A stretch of DNA of 64,000 nucleotides from Pseudomonadota bacterium (lineage in GTDB: Bacteria > Pseudomonadota > Gammaproteobacteria > Xanthomonadales > Xanthomonadaceae): positions 372,001-436,000 of the forward strand of contig JAKACT010000002.1 of the NCBI GenBank assembly GCA_021821195.1. Direction: 5' to 3'. The notes beneath the pieces were generated by a model. That model saw only the letters and a list, made by a program, of their open reading frames with translations, made no database searches and was not told the origin of the DNA. This document shows positions 38,474 through 50,838 of this stretch, piece after piece (the stretch's first letter is position 1; every line of letters begins with the position of its first letter). The translations under genes were made by a program, and so were the position numbers.

Positions 38474-38546
38474 TGCAATGCTCCGGGAGATGCGGGCCGC
38501 GCAGCGGCGGCCAGTGGGGGAATGCTAGCCGAGCCGGGTGAGGGAC

Positions 38547-39926
38547 TCATGCGCAATCCGTCATGGTGACCGATGGCGTCGGCATGGGCAGGCGCGCGCT
38601 GCTGCGCAGGAAGCGCCGGCACAGCAGCACCGCCGCCACCAGCAGGCCGGCGGTCAGCCCCAACCACATCCCGCGCGGCCCCCAACCCAGCCACAGGCCC
38701 AGCCCGGCGCCCACCGGCATGCCGATGCCCCAGTAGGCCAGCGCCGCCATCCACATCGGCACGCGGGTGTCGTTGAGCCCGCGCAGCGCCCCGGCCGACA
38801 CCACCTGCACGCCGTCCGGCAGCTGGAACAGCGCCGCGTACAGCAGCAGGCTGCCGCCCAGCGCGATCACCGCTGGGTCGGCGCTGTACAGCGCGGCGAT
38901 GGCGTCGTGGCCGGCCAGCATCAGCAGCGCCGAGCAGACCTGGGTGCACAGCGCCAGTGCCAGCCCGGCGAAGGCGGCGCTGCGCACGCCGTCGCGGTCG
39001 CCGCGGCCCAGCGCATGGCCCACCCGCACGGTGGTGGCCTCGGCGATGCCGAACGGCAGCATGAAGCACAGCGTGGCCACGTTCAGCGCCACCTGATGGG
39101 CGGCCGCCGGCACTTCGCCCAGGCGCCCGATCAGCAGCGCGGTGGCGGCGAACAGCCCGCCCTCCATGGTCACGGTGACGCCGATCGGCAGGCCGTTGAG
39201 CAGCAGTTCGCGCTGCGCCGGCCAGCGCGGCCATTCGAAGTGCGCGAACAGCTGCAGGTCGGCGAAGCGAGGGCTGCGCCACAGGTACAGCGCGAACCCC
39301 AGCGCCTGCACCCAGAACATCAGCGCAGTCGCCAGCCCGATGCCGGCCGCGCCCAGCTCCGGCAGGCCCAGCAGGCCGTTGGTCAGCACATAGGCCGTCG
39401 GCGCCAGCAGGCACAGCCCGCCGAAGCCCAGCAGCATGGTCGGCAGCGACCAGTGCAGGCCGTCGCTGAGGTAGCGCATCGACAGGTACAGGGTGAACGC
39501 CGGGATACCCCAGCGCACCGCGTGCAGGAAGTCGACCACGCCCGGCACGATGTCGGGCGCGATGCCCATCGGCCGCAGCAGCAGCGGCATGGCCGACAGC
39601 AGCGCCAGCAGCACGATGCCCAGCCCCAGCGCCAGCCACAGCGCCTGCCGGAACAGCGGGCCGATCGCGGCGCGGCGGCCGCCACCGTCCAGTTGCGAGA
39701 CCGCCGGCGGCAGCGCCATCAGCGTACCCATCGGCGCCAGCATCGGCAGCCACAGCAGCGCCGAGCCCACCGACACCGCAGCCAGCGTGGCGGTGCCGTG
39801 GTGGCCGGCGACCATCGCATCGACGAAGCCGACCAGCCCGTGCGACAGGTGTCCGGCCGCCAGCGGCGCGGCCAGACGGGCGGTGCGACCCGCGTCGCTG
39901 CGCAGGCGGGAAAGGAAGGTGGGCAT
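38547..39926 (-). CDS. MATE-family efflux transporter (NorM type)
   Basis: A 459-residue inner-membrane protein with about 12 hydrophobic helices in two halves. The first helix region is APLAAGHLSHGLVGFVDAM and the second half starts NGLPIGVTVTMEGGLFA, both characteristic of NorM-type MATE exporters that use sodium or proton gradients to expel cationic drugs. The start at MPTFLSRLR follows GGAAGG and is preferred over an upstream start at 39953. Divergent from the DUF3667 gene by 65 bases. Substrates are unknown. Confidence 0.92.
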   Translation of the reverse strand: MPTFLSRLRSDAGRTARLAAPLAAGHLSHGLVGFVDAMVAGHHGTATLAAVSVGSALLWLPMLAPMGTLMALPPAVSQLDGGGRRAAIGPLFRQALWLALGLGIVLLALLSAMPLLLRPMGIAPDIVPGVVDFLHAVRWGIPAFTLYLSMRYLSDGLHWSLPTMLLGFGGLCLLAPTAYVLTNGLLGLPELGAAGIGLATALMFWVQALGFALYLWRSPRFADLQLFAHFEWPRWPAQRELLLNGLPIGVTVTMEGGLFAATALLIGRLGEVPAAAHQVALNVATLCFMLPFGIAEATTVRVGHALGRGDRDGVRSAAFAGLALALCTQVCSALLMLAGHDAIAALYSADPAVIALGGSLLLYAALFQLPDGVQVVSAGALRGLNDTRVPMWMAALAYWGIGMPVGAGLGLWLGWGPRGMWLGLTAGLLVAAVLLCRRFLRSSARLPMPTPSVTMTDCA

Positions 39927-39991
39927 GGGTGGTACCGGAAGACAGGGGCGCACGCTGGCGCCGGCGCCGCGCGGCCTGTCATTCTACCGGG

Positions 39992-41155
39992 ATGAGCCAG
40001 CCGCCCGTTCGCGAACCCGACCCGCAACCCGCGCCGGAAGCGCACTGCCGCAACTGCGGCGTGGCCCTGCACGGCCCCCATTGCCACGCCTGCGGGCAGC
40101 CGGTGAAGGGGCTGGTGCGGCCGCTCGGCAACCTGTTCGGCGACGTGCTGGACAGCGTGTTCGACCTCGACACCCGTGTGTTCCGCACGCTGCCGCCGCT
40201 GTTCGCCAAGCCTGGCTTCCTCACCCGCGAATACTTCGCCGGCCGGCAGATCCGCTACGTCACCCCGTTCCGGCTGTTCTTCTTCCTGGCCGTGGTGGCG
40301 TTCTTCGTTGCCCAACTGACCTTGGACGGCCCCAACATCAACCTCGGCGATGGCGACGCCGTTGCCCGGGCCACCACCGTGGCCGAAGTGGAGAAGGCGC
40401 GCGACGCCAAGCTGGCGGAACTGGCGAAGGTGAAGCAGGGCATGGCCGGCACGGCGGCGGCCACCGGCATCCCCGGCGTCGAGGCCGGCGCGCAGGCGGT
40501 GCGTGAAGTCGCCGCCGAGCGCATCGCCACGCTGCAGAAGGCGCAGGCCGCCGGATTGCCGCCGCCGGCAGCGGGTCGTGACGGGGAAAACACGCTGGAC
40601 GTGCGCTTCAACGACAGGCGCTGGGACGAGGAGAAGAACCCGCTCGACACCTGGCTGCCCGGCTTCGCCGACCGCTGGCTCAATGCGCAGGTGGCCCGCG
40701 CCAGCCACAACATCGCCCGCCTCAAGCAGGACCCGGCGGCGTTCAAGGACGCGGCGCTGGGCGCGGTGCCCACCACCCTGTTCGTGCTGGTGCCGATCTT
40801 CGCGCTGATGCTGAAGCTGGCCTACTTCTTCAAGCGCCGGCTGTACATGGAGCACCTGGTGGTGGCGCTGCATAGCCATGCCTTCCTGTGCCTGGACCTG
40901 CTGCTGGTGCTGCTGGTGCGTGCGCTGGCGCAATGGCTGGCACCGGGCGAGGGCGCGCTGGCCACGCTGTTCGCCTGGATGGAAGGCTTGTTGATCGCGT
41001 GGATGCCGGTCTATCTGCTGCTGATGCAGAAGCGCGTGTACGCACAGGGCTGGCCGATGACCGCACTGAAGTACTTCGTGCTGGGCACCTGCTATTCGGT
41101 GCTGCTGGGCTTCGCGGTGGCGGCCAGCATGGCGATCGGGCTAGTGGCGATGTGA
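39992..41155 (+). CDS. DUF3667 membrane protein with zinc ribbon
   Basis: A 387-residue protein. The N-terminus has a zinc-ribbon-like CRNCGV...CHACGQ (about 19-37), followed by the DUF3667 signature FLTREYFAGRQIRYVTPFR and a hydrophobic helix. A long charged Ala/Glu/Lys-rich loop (about 110-250) separates it from three C-terminal membrane helices. The function is unknown. The stop overlaps the next start by three bases (GTGA), so the DUF4286 protein is likely coexpressed. Confidence 0.85.
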   Translation: MSQPPVREPDPQPAPEAHCRNCGVALHGPHCHACGQPVKGLVRPLGNLFGDVLDSVFDLDTRVFRTLPPLFAKPGFLTREYFAGRQIRYVTPFRLFFFLAVVAFFVAQLTLDGPNINLGDGDAVARATTVAEVEKARDAKLAELAKVKQGMAGTAAATGIPGVEAGAQAVREVAAERIATLQKAQAAGLPPPAAGRDGENTLDVRFNDRRWDEEKNPLDTWLPGFADRWLNAQVARASHNIARLKQDPAAFKDAALGAVPTTLFVLVPIFALMLKLAYFFKRRLYMEHLVVALHSHAFLCLDLLLVLLVRALAQWLAPGEGALATLFAWMEGLLIAWMPVYLLLMQKRVYAQGWPMTALKYFVLGTCYSVLLGFAVAASMAIGLVAM

Positions 41156-41460
41156 GCGCGGTGACCTACGAGGTCAACCTCGATGTAGACGCCGCCATCG
41201 CGGCCGAGTATCGCGGCTGGCTGGAGGCGCACGTGGCCCAGATGCTGGCGCTGCCGGGGTCCATCGAAGCGCGGACGACCGAGGTGCTGGAGCCCGCGCC
41301 CGCACCGGGCCGGGTCGCCTTCTGCGTGCATTACCGGCTGCGCGACGAGGCCGCCCTGCAGGCGTACTTCGACCACCACGCGGCCGCGATGCGCGGCGAC
41401 GGCGTGGCCCGCTTCGGCGGCCGCTTTTCCGCCAGCCGACGGGTGCTGCGCGACGCCTGA
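41152..41460 (+). CDS. DUF4286 family protein
   Basis: A 102-residue protein with the DUF4286 pattern VTYEVNLDVDAAIAAEYRGW and MLALPGSIEAR, a ferredoxin-like small fold of unknown function. The GTG at 41152 overlaps the previous stop and gives the family's N-terminus; a GTG nine bases later would also do. It is probably translated by coupling with DUF3667. It converges on the DUF3106 gene 19 bases away. Confidence 0.8.
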   Translation: MSAVTYEVNLDVDAAIAAEYRGWLEAHVAQMLALPGSIEARTTEVLEPAPAPGRVAFCVHYRLRDEAALQAYFDHHAAAMRGDGVARFGGRFSASRRVLRDA

Positions 41461-41479
41461 AGCGGCGCCGGCGCGGCGG

Positions 41480-42847
41480 CTACTGCTGCAAGCGCGCCTG
41501 CAGCCAGGCGGTGCGTTGCGCCGGCAGCTGCGCCAGCAGTTCGCGACGCAGCGCGGCGCGGGCTTCCGGCGGGGTGATCTGCGCCAGCCGCGCCAGCGTG
41601 TCCAATTCTTCGGCGGAGGCGGCGCGTAGCAAGCGCAGCAGGGCTTCGCGCTCGCCAGGCTCGACATAGGCGAACAATGCGCCGATGCGCGGCCAGTCGC
41701 GCCCCAGCCGCGGGCCCAGGTGCCAGCCGCGGTGGGCATCGAACGACAGCGCCGCGTAGCGCTCGCGCAGCGCCTGCTGCTCGGTGGAAGGCAGCGCGGC
41801 GAAGCGCGCCGCCAGCCGCCGCAGGAGCGCCTGTTCTTCGGTCGGCAGGGCCTGCCATTCCGCCAGCGCGCCGCGCTGCCGTGCGCGCTGCAGCGGCGAC
41901 AGCTGGTCCCAGGCACGCATGCGTTCCGACAGGCTGGCGGCGGGGGTGGGCTCGGCCGGTACCGCCGAGGCGGTGTCCGCGAAGGCCGGCGCCAGCGGCG
42001 GCGCCGGCAGCGCGTCGGCCGCTTCCGTCGCCAACCACGCCAGTAGCGGCAGCTGCAGCGCCAGCTGCAGGGTGCCGGGCTCGGCCAGCAGCGCGCGATC
42101 CGGGTGCAGGGCCGGATCGGCGGGGTCGAAGCGCGCCTTGGGTGCAGCGGCGGGCGGCAGCGGCTCCACCTGCACGTGGTTGCGCCAGCTGTCCAGCAGC
42201 TCGCGGCCGCGCGGATGCAGGAAGAAGCTCGCCACCAGCGCCACCGCGCACAGTGCGACGCCCAGCCACAGCCAACGCATGCGCCGGCGATGGCGGGCAG
42301 CGTCCCCGGCCTCGTCGGCTTGCGTCACTGGCGGTTGCGGCGGCACCGGGGCGTCGTCGGCTGCCTCCGGCATGGCGTCCAGCGCCCGCTGCGCAGCGGC
42401 CCGCCAGGCCCGCCAGACATCGAGGTCGGGCTGGCCCAAGGCATCGCGCGGCAGCGCGTCGCGGATCCGTAGCTGGTAGGCGTCCACGTCGATGCCCAGT
42501 GCGGCGGCGGCATCGGCCTCGCCTAGCGCCGCCACCAGGTGCAACAGCAGCGCCGCCCGCACCTGCGGTGGCAGCCGGGCGATGCCGGGCAGCGGGCCGG
42601 CGGCGGAACCTGTATGCCGCATGCTGGGTGTCGACAGCAGCAGCCGCCAGTATTGCCGCGGCCACTGCGCGATGGGCCATTGGCCGGCCTCGGTGGCAAA
42701 GACCCGGGCGGCGGCGTCGAGCGCGCGCTGGGCCGCCGTGGCGTCGCCGGACTGCACCAACGCCAGCAGCCGCGCGCGCCGGTCTAGGCCGCGCAGGAAT
42801 GCGGAGACGGCCGTGGGTTGGGGGGGAGGGGGAATGGGGTTGGTCAT
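41480..42847 (-). CDS. Membrane protein with sigma4-like N-terminus and DUF3106 C-terminus
   Basis: A 455-residue protein. Residues about 86-135 (GIARLPPQVRAALLLHLVAAL, then a recognition-like helix ALGIDVDAYQLRIRDAL) resemble sigma-70 region 4, and the part before it, with VQSGDATAAQRALD, resembles a degenerate region 2. One transmembrane helix lies at 192-210 after HRRRMRW. The periplasmic part contains Pro/Ala linkers and a DUF3106-type repeat (about 310-420, ERMRAWDQLSPLQRARQR). It looks like a membrane-anchored sigma-like fusion; DNA or RNA-polymerase binding is untested. The start at 42847 lacks a good ribosome-binding site. Confidence 0.75.
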   Translation of the reverse strand: MTNPIPPPPQPTAVSAFLRGLDRRARLLALVQSGDATAAQRALDAAARVFATEAGQWPIAQWPRQYWRLLLSTPSMRHTGSAAGPLPGIARLPPQVRAALLLHLVAALGEADAAAALGIDVDAYQLRIRDALPRDALGQPDLDVWRAWRAAAQRALDAMPEAADDAPVPPQPPVTQADEAGDAARHRRRMRWLWLGVALCAVALVASFFLHPRGRELLDSWRNHVQVEPLPPAAAPKARFDPADPALHPDRALLAEPGTLQLALQLPLLAWLATEAADALPAPPLAPAFADTASAVPAEPTPAASLSERMRAWDQLSPLQRARQRGALAEWQALPTEEQALLRRLAARFAALPSTEQQALRERYAALSFDAHRGWHLGPRLGRDWPRIGALFAYVEPGEREALLRLLRAASAEELDTLARLAQITPPEARAALRRELLAQLPAQRTAWLQARLQQ

Positions 42848-43109
42848 GTCGGGGGGATCGGCACGGCCCAATCTTATAGCGGTCCCGCCTCGCTTCTGCC
42901 GCTTGACATCCGCGCCGGAAGGGCGCACGGCCGCGACAGTTGTGCACAGCGGCATGAATTGCGTCGGCGCACCAAACCGGTGGTCGCGCAGCCGCTTCTC
43001 GGCGGCGTGTGATTTGTGCAAGTGGTTGATTTTAAAGGCTATCGCTTGAGCGGTGAAATTTTCGCCAAGCGCGTGCAGGGCGCATGGGCGCAGCCTCGCG
43101 CGGATCCCT

Positions 43110-43181
43110 CCCGGCGTCACGCACAGGTTTATCCACAGGGCGTGTGGATAAGGGGTCTTTCCCTTCCAGAACAGCCGCTTG
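43110..43181. repeat. Imperfect 72-base repeat, copy A
   Basis: Aligned with copy B (43469-43540), it shares GCACAG, the DnaA-box pair, GTCTTTCCCT and AACAGCC, with about a dozen differences. The copies lie 359 bases apart. Confidence 0.8.
43129..43151. promoter_or_regulatory. Inverted DnaA-box pair A
   Basis: TTATCCACA (43129-43137) and TGTGGATAA (43143-43151) are two perfect consensus DnaA boxes head to head with a five-base spacer GGGCG. Confidence 0.8.
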
Positions 43182-43384
43182 TGCGGGATTCCGTGCGCTG
43201 GCTCACACAAGTTCCGGCGCCGTCGCCCGCCACGATGGCTTGACACCCCCTGTTCGGTCGGCTCCGCGAGCTGTGGCGCGGATTGCGGGCAGGGCAGTTG
43301 TGCACAGCCGTGAAGAATCCGTCACAAACGTCGGTTTCACGTCAAACGGGTAATCGAATGGTGCCGTGTTCCACGGATAAGCCA

Positions 43385-43424
43385 ATGATTTAAAAACAAA
43401 AATCAAATATGGCTATTTTTTGTC
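43385..43424. other. AT-rich stretch between the DnaA-box pairs
   Basis: A run including GATTTAAAAACAAAAATC and CTATTTTTTG stands out strongly in this GC-rich genome. It could be an unwinding-prone segment or an insertion remnant. Confidence 0.6.
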
Positions 43425-43468
43425 CACCTGAACGAAAGGACGCTGGCACGGCCCTTGCGCAGTCGTGG

Positions 43469-43540
43469 CCGGGCGCCATGCACAGACTTATCCACAGTGC
43501 GTGTGGATAAGCCGTCTTTCCCTGCAATAACAGCCACTTG
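43469..43540. repeat. Imperfect 72-base repeat, copy B
   Basis: Second copy of the module at 43110-43181, 75 bases before priA. Confidence 0.8.
43488..43510. promoter_or_regulatory. Inverted DnaA-box pair B
   Basis: TTATCCACA (43488-43496) and TGTGGATAA (43502-43510), again perfect consensus with a five-base spacer (GTGCG). Confidence 0.8.
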
Positions 43541-43614
43541 GACGAATTAGGTGAGCTTGCGGCCAGGTATGCCGCGCAAGCTGAACGGTAGCCGACGGGG
43601 CTAGACTTGCGGCG

Positions 43615-45825
43615 ATGACTGCTCCCGCGACTCTGCGCGTGGCCCTGCCGGTGCCGCTGCCGCGCCTGTTCGACTATCTGCCGCCGCCCGGCCTCGACGC
43701 CGCCGCGGTGGCGGTGGGCGCGCGGCTGCGGGTGCCGTTCGGCCAGCGTGAGGTGTGCGGACTGGTGGTCGGGCATGGGCAGGCGGAGCCGGGCGTCGAG
43801 CTGCGCGCCGCGCTGGCGGCGCTGGACGGGGCGCCGCTGCTGCAGGGCGAGCTGCTGACGTCGTTGCGCTGGCTGGTCGCCTATCTGCACGCCCCGCTGG
43901 GGGAAGTGCTGGCGGCCGCGCTGCCGGCCGCGCTGCGGCGCGGCGAGCCGTTGCCGGATATCACCCGCCATGGCTGGGTATTGAACGAAGCGGGGCGCAC
44001 CGCGCTGCCGGCGATGCGTGCGGGCAAGCCGAAGGCGCTGGCCGGGCTGTTGGCCGAAGCGCGCGCCGAAGACTGGCTGGACGAATCCGTGCCGGGCTGG
44101 CGCGCGCCGCTGCGCACGCTGCGCGAGCGTGGGCTGGTCGAACGGGTGAAAGCGGGGTCGGAAGCCGAAACGGGGTCAGGTTCACTTCTTCGTGGAAGTG
44201 AACCTGACCCCGTTCCTTTCTCTGCCAATACCGAGCAGCAGCTCGCCATCGAGGCGATCCGCAGCGCCGACGGCTTCGCGCCGTTCCTGCTGGACGGCGT
44301 CACCGGCAGCGGCAAGACCGAGGTCTACCTGCAGGCGATCGCCGAGTGCCTGGCGCGCGGCAGGCAGGCGCTGGTGCTGGTGCCGGAGATCGGCCTGACC
44401 CCGCAGGCGCTGGCGCGCTTCCGTGCGCGCCTGGGCGTGCCGGTGCATGCGCTGCATTCCGGTCTCAACGACAGCGAACGGGCCGCAACCTGGCTGGCCG
44501 CCGCTAGCGGGCAGGCGCGGGTGATCGTGGGCACGCGCTCGGCGGTGTTCGTGCCGCTGCCGGAGGCCGGCCTGGTCGTGGTCGACGAGGAACACGACGG
44601 CAGCTACAAGCAGTTCGACGGCATCCGCTACCACGCCCGTGATTTCGCCATCGTGCGCGCCCGCGCGCTGGCCGTGCCGGTGGTGCTGGGCAGCGCCACG
44701 CCGTCGCTGGAGACGCTGCACAACGCGCGCTGCGGGCGCTACCAGTACTTGCGCCTACGCCAGCGCGCGGGTGCCGCCCGGCCACCGCAGGTGCGGGTGC
44801 TGGACGTGCGCAAGCGCCCGCTGCACGCCGGGCTGTCCGAGGAGTCGCTGGCGGCGATCCGCGCTGCGCTGGACGGGGGCGGGCAGGTGCTGGTGTTCCG
44901 CAACCGACGCGGCTATGCGCCGGTGCTGCTCTGCCACGACTGCGGCTGGAGCGCGCACTGTCCGCGCTGCAGCACCCCGGAGCGGCCCACCGCGATGACC
45001 GTGCACGCCCACGGCAAGCGCCTGCAATGCCACCATTGCGGCCACCGCCGGCCGTCGCCGCCGGCCTGCCCGGACTGCGCCAGCCTGGCGCTGCAACCGC
45101 AGGGAAACGGCACCGAACGGATCGAGGCCGAACTGCAGGCACGCTTCGACGCGGTGCCGGTGATCCGCATCGACCGCGGCAGCACCGGCCAGCGCGATGG
45201 CCTGCAGAAACACCTCGATGCGCTGGGCAACCGGCCGGGCATCCTGATCGGCACGCAGATGCTGGCCAAGGGCCATGACCTCGGCAACCTGGTGCTGGTG
45301 GTGGTGGTGGGGATCGACGAGGGCCTGTTCTCCGCCGATTTCCGCAGCGGCGAAAAGCTCGCCCAGCTGCTGATCCAGGTGGCCGGCCGCGCCGGCCGCG
45401 CCGAGCGGCCGGGCACGGTACTGCTACAGACGCATCACCCGGAGCATCCGCTGCTGCAGACGCTGGTGGGCGGCGGCTACCACGCCTTTGCCGACGGCGA
45501 ACTGGCGCTGCGCGAAGCCGCCGATTTCCCGCCGTTCGCGCACCTGGCCCTGCTGCGCGCCGAGGCCAAGCAGGCCGAGCATCCGCTGCAGTTCCTGCAG
45601 CTGGCGAAGACCCTGCTGGCGGGTAGCGGCATCGACATCCATGGCCCGCTGCCGGCACCGATGCCGCGCCGCGCCGGCTACGTGCGTTCGCAGCTGCTGC
45701 TGGCCGCGCCGGCACGCGCCGCCCTGCATGCGGCGCTGGACGTGGCGGTGCCCGCGCTGTACGCCGCGCCGGAAGCGCGGCGGGTGCGCTGGTCGTTGGA
45801 CGTGGATCCGCTGGACCTGTACTGA
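43615..45825 (+). CDS. priA: Primosomal protein N' (replication-restart helicase PriA)
   Basis: A 736-residue 3'-5' DNA helicase that reloads the replisome at stalled forks. The N-terminal DNA-binding domain starts VALPVPLPRLFDYLPP. Walker A is GVTGSGKTE (about 228-236), the DEEH box is at 324-327, and paired zinc-binding cysteines CHDC/CPRC/CHHC/CPDC lie at about 440-490. An unusual feature is a segment around residues 185-200 (GSGSLLRGSEPDPVP) encoded by a perfect 20-base-arm palindrome at 44169-44214 in the linker before the helicase core; the frame is kept. The rest is normal, so function is probably preserved. The start is the only suitable ATG. Confidence 0.96.
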   Translation: MTAPATLRVALPVPLPRLFDYLPPPGLDAAAVAVGARLRVPFGQREVCGLVVGHGQAEPGVELRAALAALDGAPLLQGELLTSLRWLVAYLHAPLGEVLAAALPAALRRGEPLPDITRHGWVLNEAGRTALPAMRAGKPKALAGLLAEARAEDWLDESVPGWRAPLRTLRERGLVERVKAGSEAETGSGSLLRGSEPDPVPFSANTEQQLAIEAIRSADGFAPFLLDGVTGSGKTEVYLQAIAECLARGRQALVLVPEIGLTPQALARFRARLGVPVHALHSGLNDSERAATWLAAASGQARVIVGTRSAVFVPLPEAGLVVVDEEHDGSYKQFDGIRYHARDFAIVRARALAVPVVLGSATPSLETLHNARCGRYQYLRLRQRAGAARPPQVRVLDVRKRPLHAGLSEESLAAIRAALDGGGQVLVFRNRRGYAPVLLCHDCGWSAHCPRCSTPERPTAMTVHAHGKRLQCHHCGHRRPSPPACPDCASLALQPQGNGTERIEAELQARFDAVPVIRIDRGSTGQRDGLQKHLDALGNRPGILIGTQMLAKGHDLGNLVLVVVVGIDEGLFSADFRSGEKLAQLLIQVAGRAGRAERPGTVLLQTHHPEHPLLQTLVGGGYHAFADGELALREAADFPPFAHLALLRAEAKQAEHPLQFLQLAKTLLAGSGIDIHGPLPAPMPRRAGYVRSQLLLAAPARAALHAALDVAVPALYAAPEARRVRWSLDVDPLDLY
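44169..44214. repeat. REP-like palindrome inside priA
   Basis: Perfect 20-base arms (44169-44188 and 44195-44214) with a six-base loop TTCGTG; the arm includes GGGGTCAGGTTCACTTC. GGGGTCAG-type palindromes like this are dispersed in proteobacteria and linked to REP-associated tyrosine transposases. No transposase gene is near. It contributes about 15 residues to PriA. Confidence 0.88.
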
Positions 45826-45902
45826 GCCTTCGATGCAGCGACCATACAATGCAACGCCAACCCGTGGCTGCGACTGCAAACGATGCTGCCGGAGGAAACG
45901 CA

Positions 45903-46538
45903 ATGGCGGTTGAAACTGCGCTGATCGAAGGCCTGCTGCTGGCGTTCGACCTGCTGGGCACTTTCGTGTTCGCGCTCAGTGGCGGGGTGCTGGCGGTGCG
46001 CAAGCGGCTGGACCTGTTCGGCGTGCTGGTGCTCGCCTGCGCGGCGGCGGTGTCGGGCGGCGTCGTCCGCGACGTGCTGATCGGCGCGCATCCGCCGGCG
46101 TCGCTGGCCGATTGGCGCTACCTGGTGACGGCGATGACCGCCGGGCTGGTGGCGTTCCGCTGGCACGGCTTGATCGAGCGCCTGCGCAACCCGGTGCAGC
46201 TGTTCGATGCCGCTGGCCTTGCGCTGTTCGCGGTGCTTGGCACTGGCAAGGCGCTGGCGTTCGGGCTGTCGCCGTTTGCGGCGACCCTGCTGGGGATGAC
46301 CACCGGCATCGGCGGCGGCATCGCCCGCGACGTGTTGGTGGCGCGGGTGCCGGTGGTGCTGCAGGCCGAGCTGTACGCGGTGGCCGCGCTGGTCGGTGGC
46401 GGGGTGGTGGCGTTCGCGGCGGTGCTACGGCTGCCGCAGCAGCCGGCGATGGTGGTGGGTGCGCTGGCCTGCTTCGGCTTGCGCTACATGGCCCTGCGCC
46501 ACGGCTGGCGGCTGCCGGTGGCGCGCGCACGTCGGTAG
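45903..46538 (+). CDS. Trimeric intracellular cation channel (TRIC)-family / UPF0126 protein
   Basis: A 211-residue inner-membrane protein with seven hydrophobic helices and two inverted-repeat halves. The halves carry VSGGVVRDVLIG and the matching GIGGGIARDVLVA motif, the UPF0126/YadS-YicG signature. Family members are TRIC-like cation channels or potential transporters; the substrate is not settled. GGAGGAAACGCA precedes the ATG as a strong ribosome-binding site, which decides this start over 45849. Convergent with rpoH. Confidence 0.9.
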   Translation: MAVETALIEGLLLAFDLLGTFVFALSGGVLAVRKRLDLFGVLVLACAAAVSGGVVRDVLIGAHPPASLADWRYLVTAMTAGLVAFRWHGLIERLRNPVQLFDAAGLALFAVLGTGKALAFGLSPFAATLLGMTTGIGGGIARDVLVARVPVVLQAELYAVAALVGGGVVAFAAVLRLPQQPAMVVGALACFGLRYMALRHGWRLPVARARR

Positions 46539-46558
46539 GCGCGCCTTTCCCGCAAGGC

Positions 46559-46588
46559 AAGACGGCCCGGATCGCTCCGGGACGTCTT
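46559..46588. terminator. Hairpin between the TRIC gene and rpoH (likely bidirectional terminator)
   Basis: AAGACG and CGTCTT enclose a second perfect stem CCCGGA/TCCGGG with loop TCGC. It lies between convergent stops. There is no long T-run. Confidence 0.6.
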
Positions 46589-46609
46589 GGTATCGCGTGA
46601 TGGCGTTGC

Positions 46610-47476
<867 letters not shown>

Positions 47477-47651
47477 GTTGGCTTCCCTCATGCGGCCGAT
47501 TCTAACAGTCGCCATTTGTGACTGTCGTTCACGCCGATAGTTCACAGTCGTTTCATTCATGGAACAACGGCAGCGGGTTTCCGTTCAGGAAATCACGGCC
47601 CATCCAAGCGATCTGGGGGCGTCCTGCAGGGTCTGCAAGCCCGACGCGCGC

Positions 47652-47680
47652 TTGACAGCATGCAGGCGCGCCTCGATCCT
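47652..47680 (+). promoter_or_regulatory. Candidate promoter of the thiamin operon
   Basis: TTGACA (47652-47657) and GATCCT (47675-47680) are 17 bases apart, just ahead of the TPP riboswitch. The -35 is perfect consensus, the -10 is weaker. Confidence 0.5.
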
Positions 47681-47687
47681 GCGCGCA

Positions 47688-50639
<2,952 letters not shown>

Positions 50640-50640
<1 letters not shown>

Positions 50641-50837
50641 TGCAGATCGTCGTGAACGGCGAAGCGCGCCGGGTCGAAGCCGCCACGCTGGCGCTGGCGC
50701 TGCTGGAACTGGGCTATCGCGATGCCCGCGTCGCCACCGCGCTGAACGGCGTGTTCGTGCCCGCCGGACAGCGCGCGGCGCAGGCGCTGGGCGACGGCGA
50801 TGCGCTGGAAATCCTCGCGCCGATGCAGGGAGGTTGA
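50640..50837 (+). CDS. thiS: Sulfur carrier protein ThiS
   Basis: A 65-residue ubiquitin-fold sulfur carrier. The C-terminus ends in the required Gly-Gly (MQGG), which is thiocarboxylated, and [13 protein letters not shown] and [11 protein letters not shown] are standard. The ATG overlaps the thiO stop; a GTG three bases upstream is possible. The thiG start follows one base after the stop. The activating ThiF is not in this operon and must be elsewhere. Confidence 0.95.
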
Positions 50838-50838
50838 G

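Larger units (their letters stand above)
42848..43614. other. 767-base gene-free region with duplicated DnaA-box modules upstream of priA
   Basis: No credible gene is present; the open frames are short or shadows. The segment holds two imperfect 72-base repeats, each centred on an inverted DnaA-box pair, two copies of CAGTTGTGCACAGC (about 42937 and 43295), and an AT-rich run at 43385-43424. The overall layout resembles a replication-control locus. No dnaA, gyrB or mnmG is nearby, so oriC itself is unlikely. Confidence 0.75.

Noticed and set aside
42848-43614. The gene-free DnaA-box region as the chromosomal origin oriC
   Set aside because: No dnaA, dnaN, gyrB, rpmH or mnmG is nearby, and only four consensus boxes were found. 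A regulatory DnaA site is the safer reading until GC skew is known.
43390-43971. A 193-residue minus-strand frame across the priA start
   Set aside because: It overlaps priA and the DnaA-box repeat, with similar peptides arising from both repeat copies; it is a shadow of the repeat.
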